Assembly: GCA_029261255.1 (NCBI GenBank)
Contig: JAJDBQ010000151.1
Span: forward strand, 1-32,793
Length of the DNA stretch: 32,793 bases
Direction: 5' to 3'
Source of the DNA: Nitrospirales bacterium
GTDB taxonomy: Bacteria; Nitrospirota; Nitrospiria; Nitrospirales; UBA8639
Of the stretch, positions 32,062 to 32,793 are shown in pieces (the first letter of the stretch is position 1; each line of letters opens with the position of its first letter). The notes beneath the pieces are model-generated. The model was not told where the DNA came from. It saw only the letters and a list, made by a program, of their open reading frames with translations, and did no database searches. The position numbers and the translations under genes are program-made.

Positions 32062-32793
32062 ATGGCGTTCGATCAACCTCTCTCCACTTCATCAGGGCCA
32101 ATCTCGTGGATGGCCCGCCATCACGTCGCCGCTAACTTAGTCATGTTGATTTTTATCCTTGGAGGTTTATTGGTCAGTACCAAGGTTAAACAAGAAGTCT
32201 TTCCAGAATTTGAGATCGATGTCGTTCGAGTGTCTGTGGCGTATCCCGGAGCCAGTCCTGAAGAAGTGGAACAAGGGATTATCCTCTCAATCGAAGATGC
32301 GGTGCGTGGGCTAGATGGCGTCGAGAAAGTGACGTCTACAGCGAGTGAGGGCAGTGCCTCAATCCAAATTGAACTCACGAGTGACGCCAATACCAATAGT
32401 GTCCTTCAAGATGTGAACAATGAAATTGAAGGGATTCAATCGTTTCCTGAACTTGCGGAAAGTCCCATCATTAGTCTCATCGAAGTTCGCCATCAAGTCT
32501 TGACGATCATGGTGCATGGCGATCAGGAGGAACAAACGCTTCGCGATGTAGGAGAGCGTATACGAGATGATCTCTTACAACGTCCAGGAATCACACTCGT
32601 CGATCTAGGAATGGTGCGGTCTCGAGAAATTGCCATTGAGGTACCTCAGCGTCATCTCCGTGCCTATGGACTCACGCTCAATAATATCGCGCAGAAAATC
32701 CGTGAGACGGCAATCGAATTGCCAGGTGGGGGAGTCAAAACGGACAGTGGGGAAGTGTTGTTGCGGACACAAGAACGCCGAGATTACGGCCGG
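32062..32793 (+). CDS. RND efflux permease, N-terminal part (runs off the window)
   Basis: The frame from the ATG at 32062 is open for 244 codons to the window end. It shows the RND start: a basic/aromatic leader, TM1 (VMLIFILGGLLV), then VFPEFEIDVVRVSVAYPGASPEEVE, LDGVEKVTSTASEGSA and IELPGGGVK of the porter domain. It is therefore the pump subunit of the second system. It has a longer N-terminal leader than AcrB (SGPISWMARHHVAAN), as in the broader AcrB/D/F group. Substrate class cannot be judged from this part; the proton-relay residues lie beyond the window. Confidence 0.9.
   Translation, partial: MAFDQPLSTSSGPISWMARHHVAANLVMLIFILGGLLVSTKVKQEVFPEFEIDVVRVSVAYPGASPEEVEQGIILSIEDAVRGLDGVEKVTSTASEGSASIQIELTSDANTNSVLQDVNNEIEGIQSFPELAESPIISLIEVRHQVLTIMVHGDQEEQTLRDVGERIRDDLLQRPGITLVDLGMVRSREIAIEVPQRHLRAYGLTLNNIAQKIRETAIELPGGGVKTDSGEVLLRTQERRDYGR

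Noticed and set aside
1-32793. CRISPR arrays, tRNA, rRNA genes and intact insertion sequences
   Set aside because: Looked for regularly spaced repeats, tRNA-like cloverleaf ends and transposase motifs (DDE, HUH) on both strands and saw none.

Overview
The window looks like a chromosomal segment of a Gram-negative bacterium of moderate GC content. Signal peptides, lipoproteins, two tripartite RND efflux systems with outer-membrane channels, and the mix of small secreted proteins (DUF4168, a small OB-fold-like protein, FIST, DUF1499) resemble what I know from the Nitrospirota (Nitrospira-like) lineage. That assignment is an impression from gene content; there is no rRNA or marker gene here to confirm it.

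Layout. (1) 1-3609, plus strand: the end of a P1-family aminopeptidase, then a tight run of FIST sensor protein, secreted FKBP prolyl isomerase, GcvT-like aminomethyltransferase and a NUDIX ADP-ribose pyrophosphatase. (2) 3718-5938, minus strand: an RmlD-like sugar-nucleotide reductase homologue, a small secreted protein whose gene is frameshifted, and a stand-alone receiver-domain response regulator. (3) 5939-8453: a structured intergenic region, a DUF4168 protein, a lipoprotein, a strong bidirectional terminator, and a STAS-domain protein. (4) 8454-11223: an AT-rich gene-poor stretch, then a minus-strand group of Crp/Fnr regulator, dimeric alpha/beta-barrel protein and bicupin.

(5) 11412-19458: an efflux locus. 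A secreted metallo-beta-lactamase-fold protein with substituted metal ligands is divergent from a TetR regulator. The regulator is followed by a complete RND pump (adaptor, permease, outer-membrane lipoprotein). Near-identical operators precede both the tetR gene, inside a well-formed sigma-70 promoter, and the pump genes, so TetR probably represses itself and the pump.

(6) 20038-23912: a secreted two-enzyme unit, made of a reprolysin-type zinc metalloprotease with a duplicated C-terminal domain and an AA10 lytic polysaccharide monooxygenase with a chitin-binding-like module. It is preceded by two near-perfect palindromes. (7) 23913-24799: no convincing gene, but a pair of inverted copies of a GC-rich dispersed repeat. 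(8) 24800-26359, minus strand: SRAP (YedK/HMCES) protein coupled to a DUF1499 lipoprotein-like protein, and a small two-helix membrane protein.

(9) 26629-32793: a Cpx-like locus. Three CpxR-type half-sites at exact 10-bp period precede a Spy/CpxP-like periplasmic protein (TTG start). It is followed by a terminator hairpin, then OmpR-family regulator, sensor kinase, outer-membrane factor, adaptor and an RND permease that runs off the window. The last genes overlap by ATGA or longer stretches and are probably translationally coupled. The main idea from this locus is an envelope-stress circuit that directly carries its own efflux pump.
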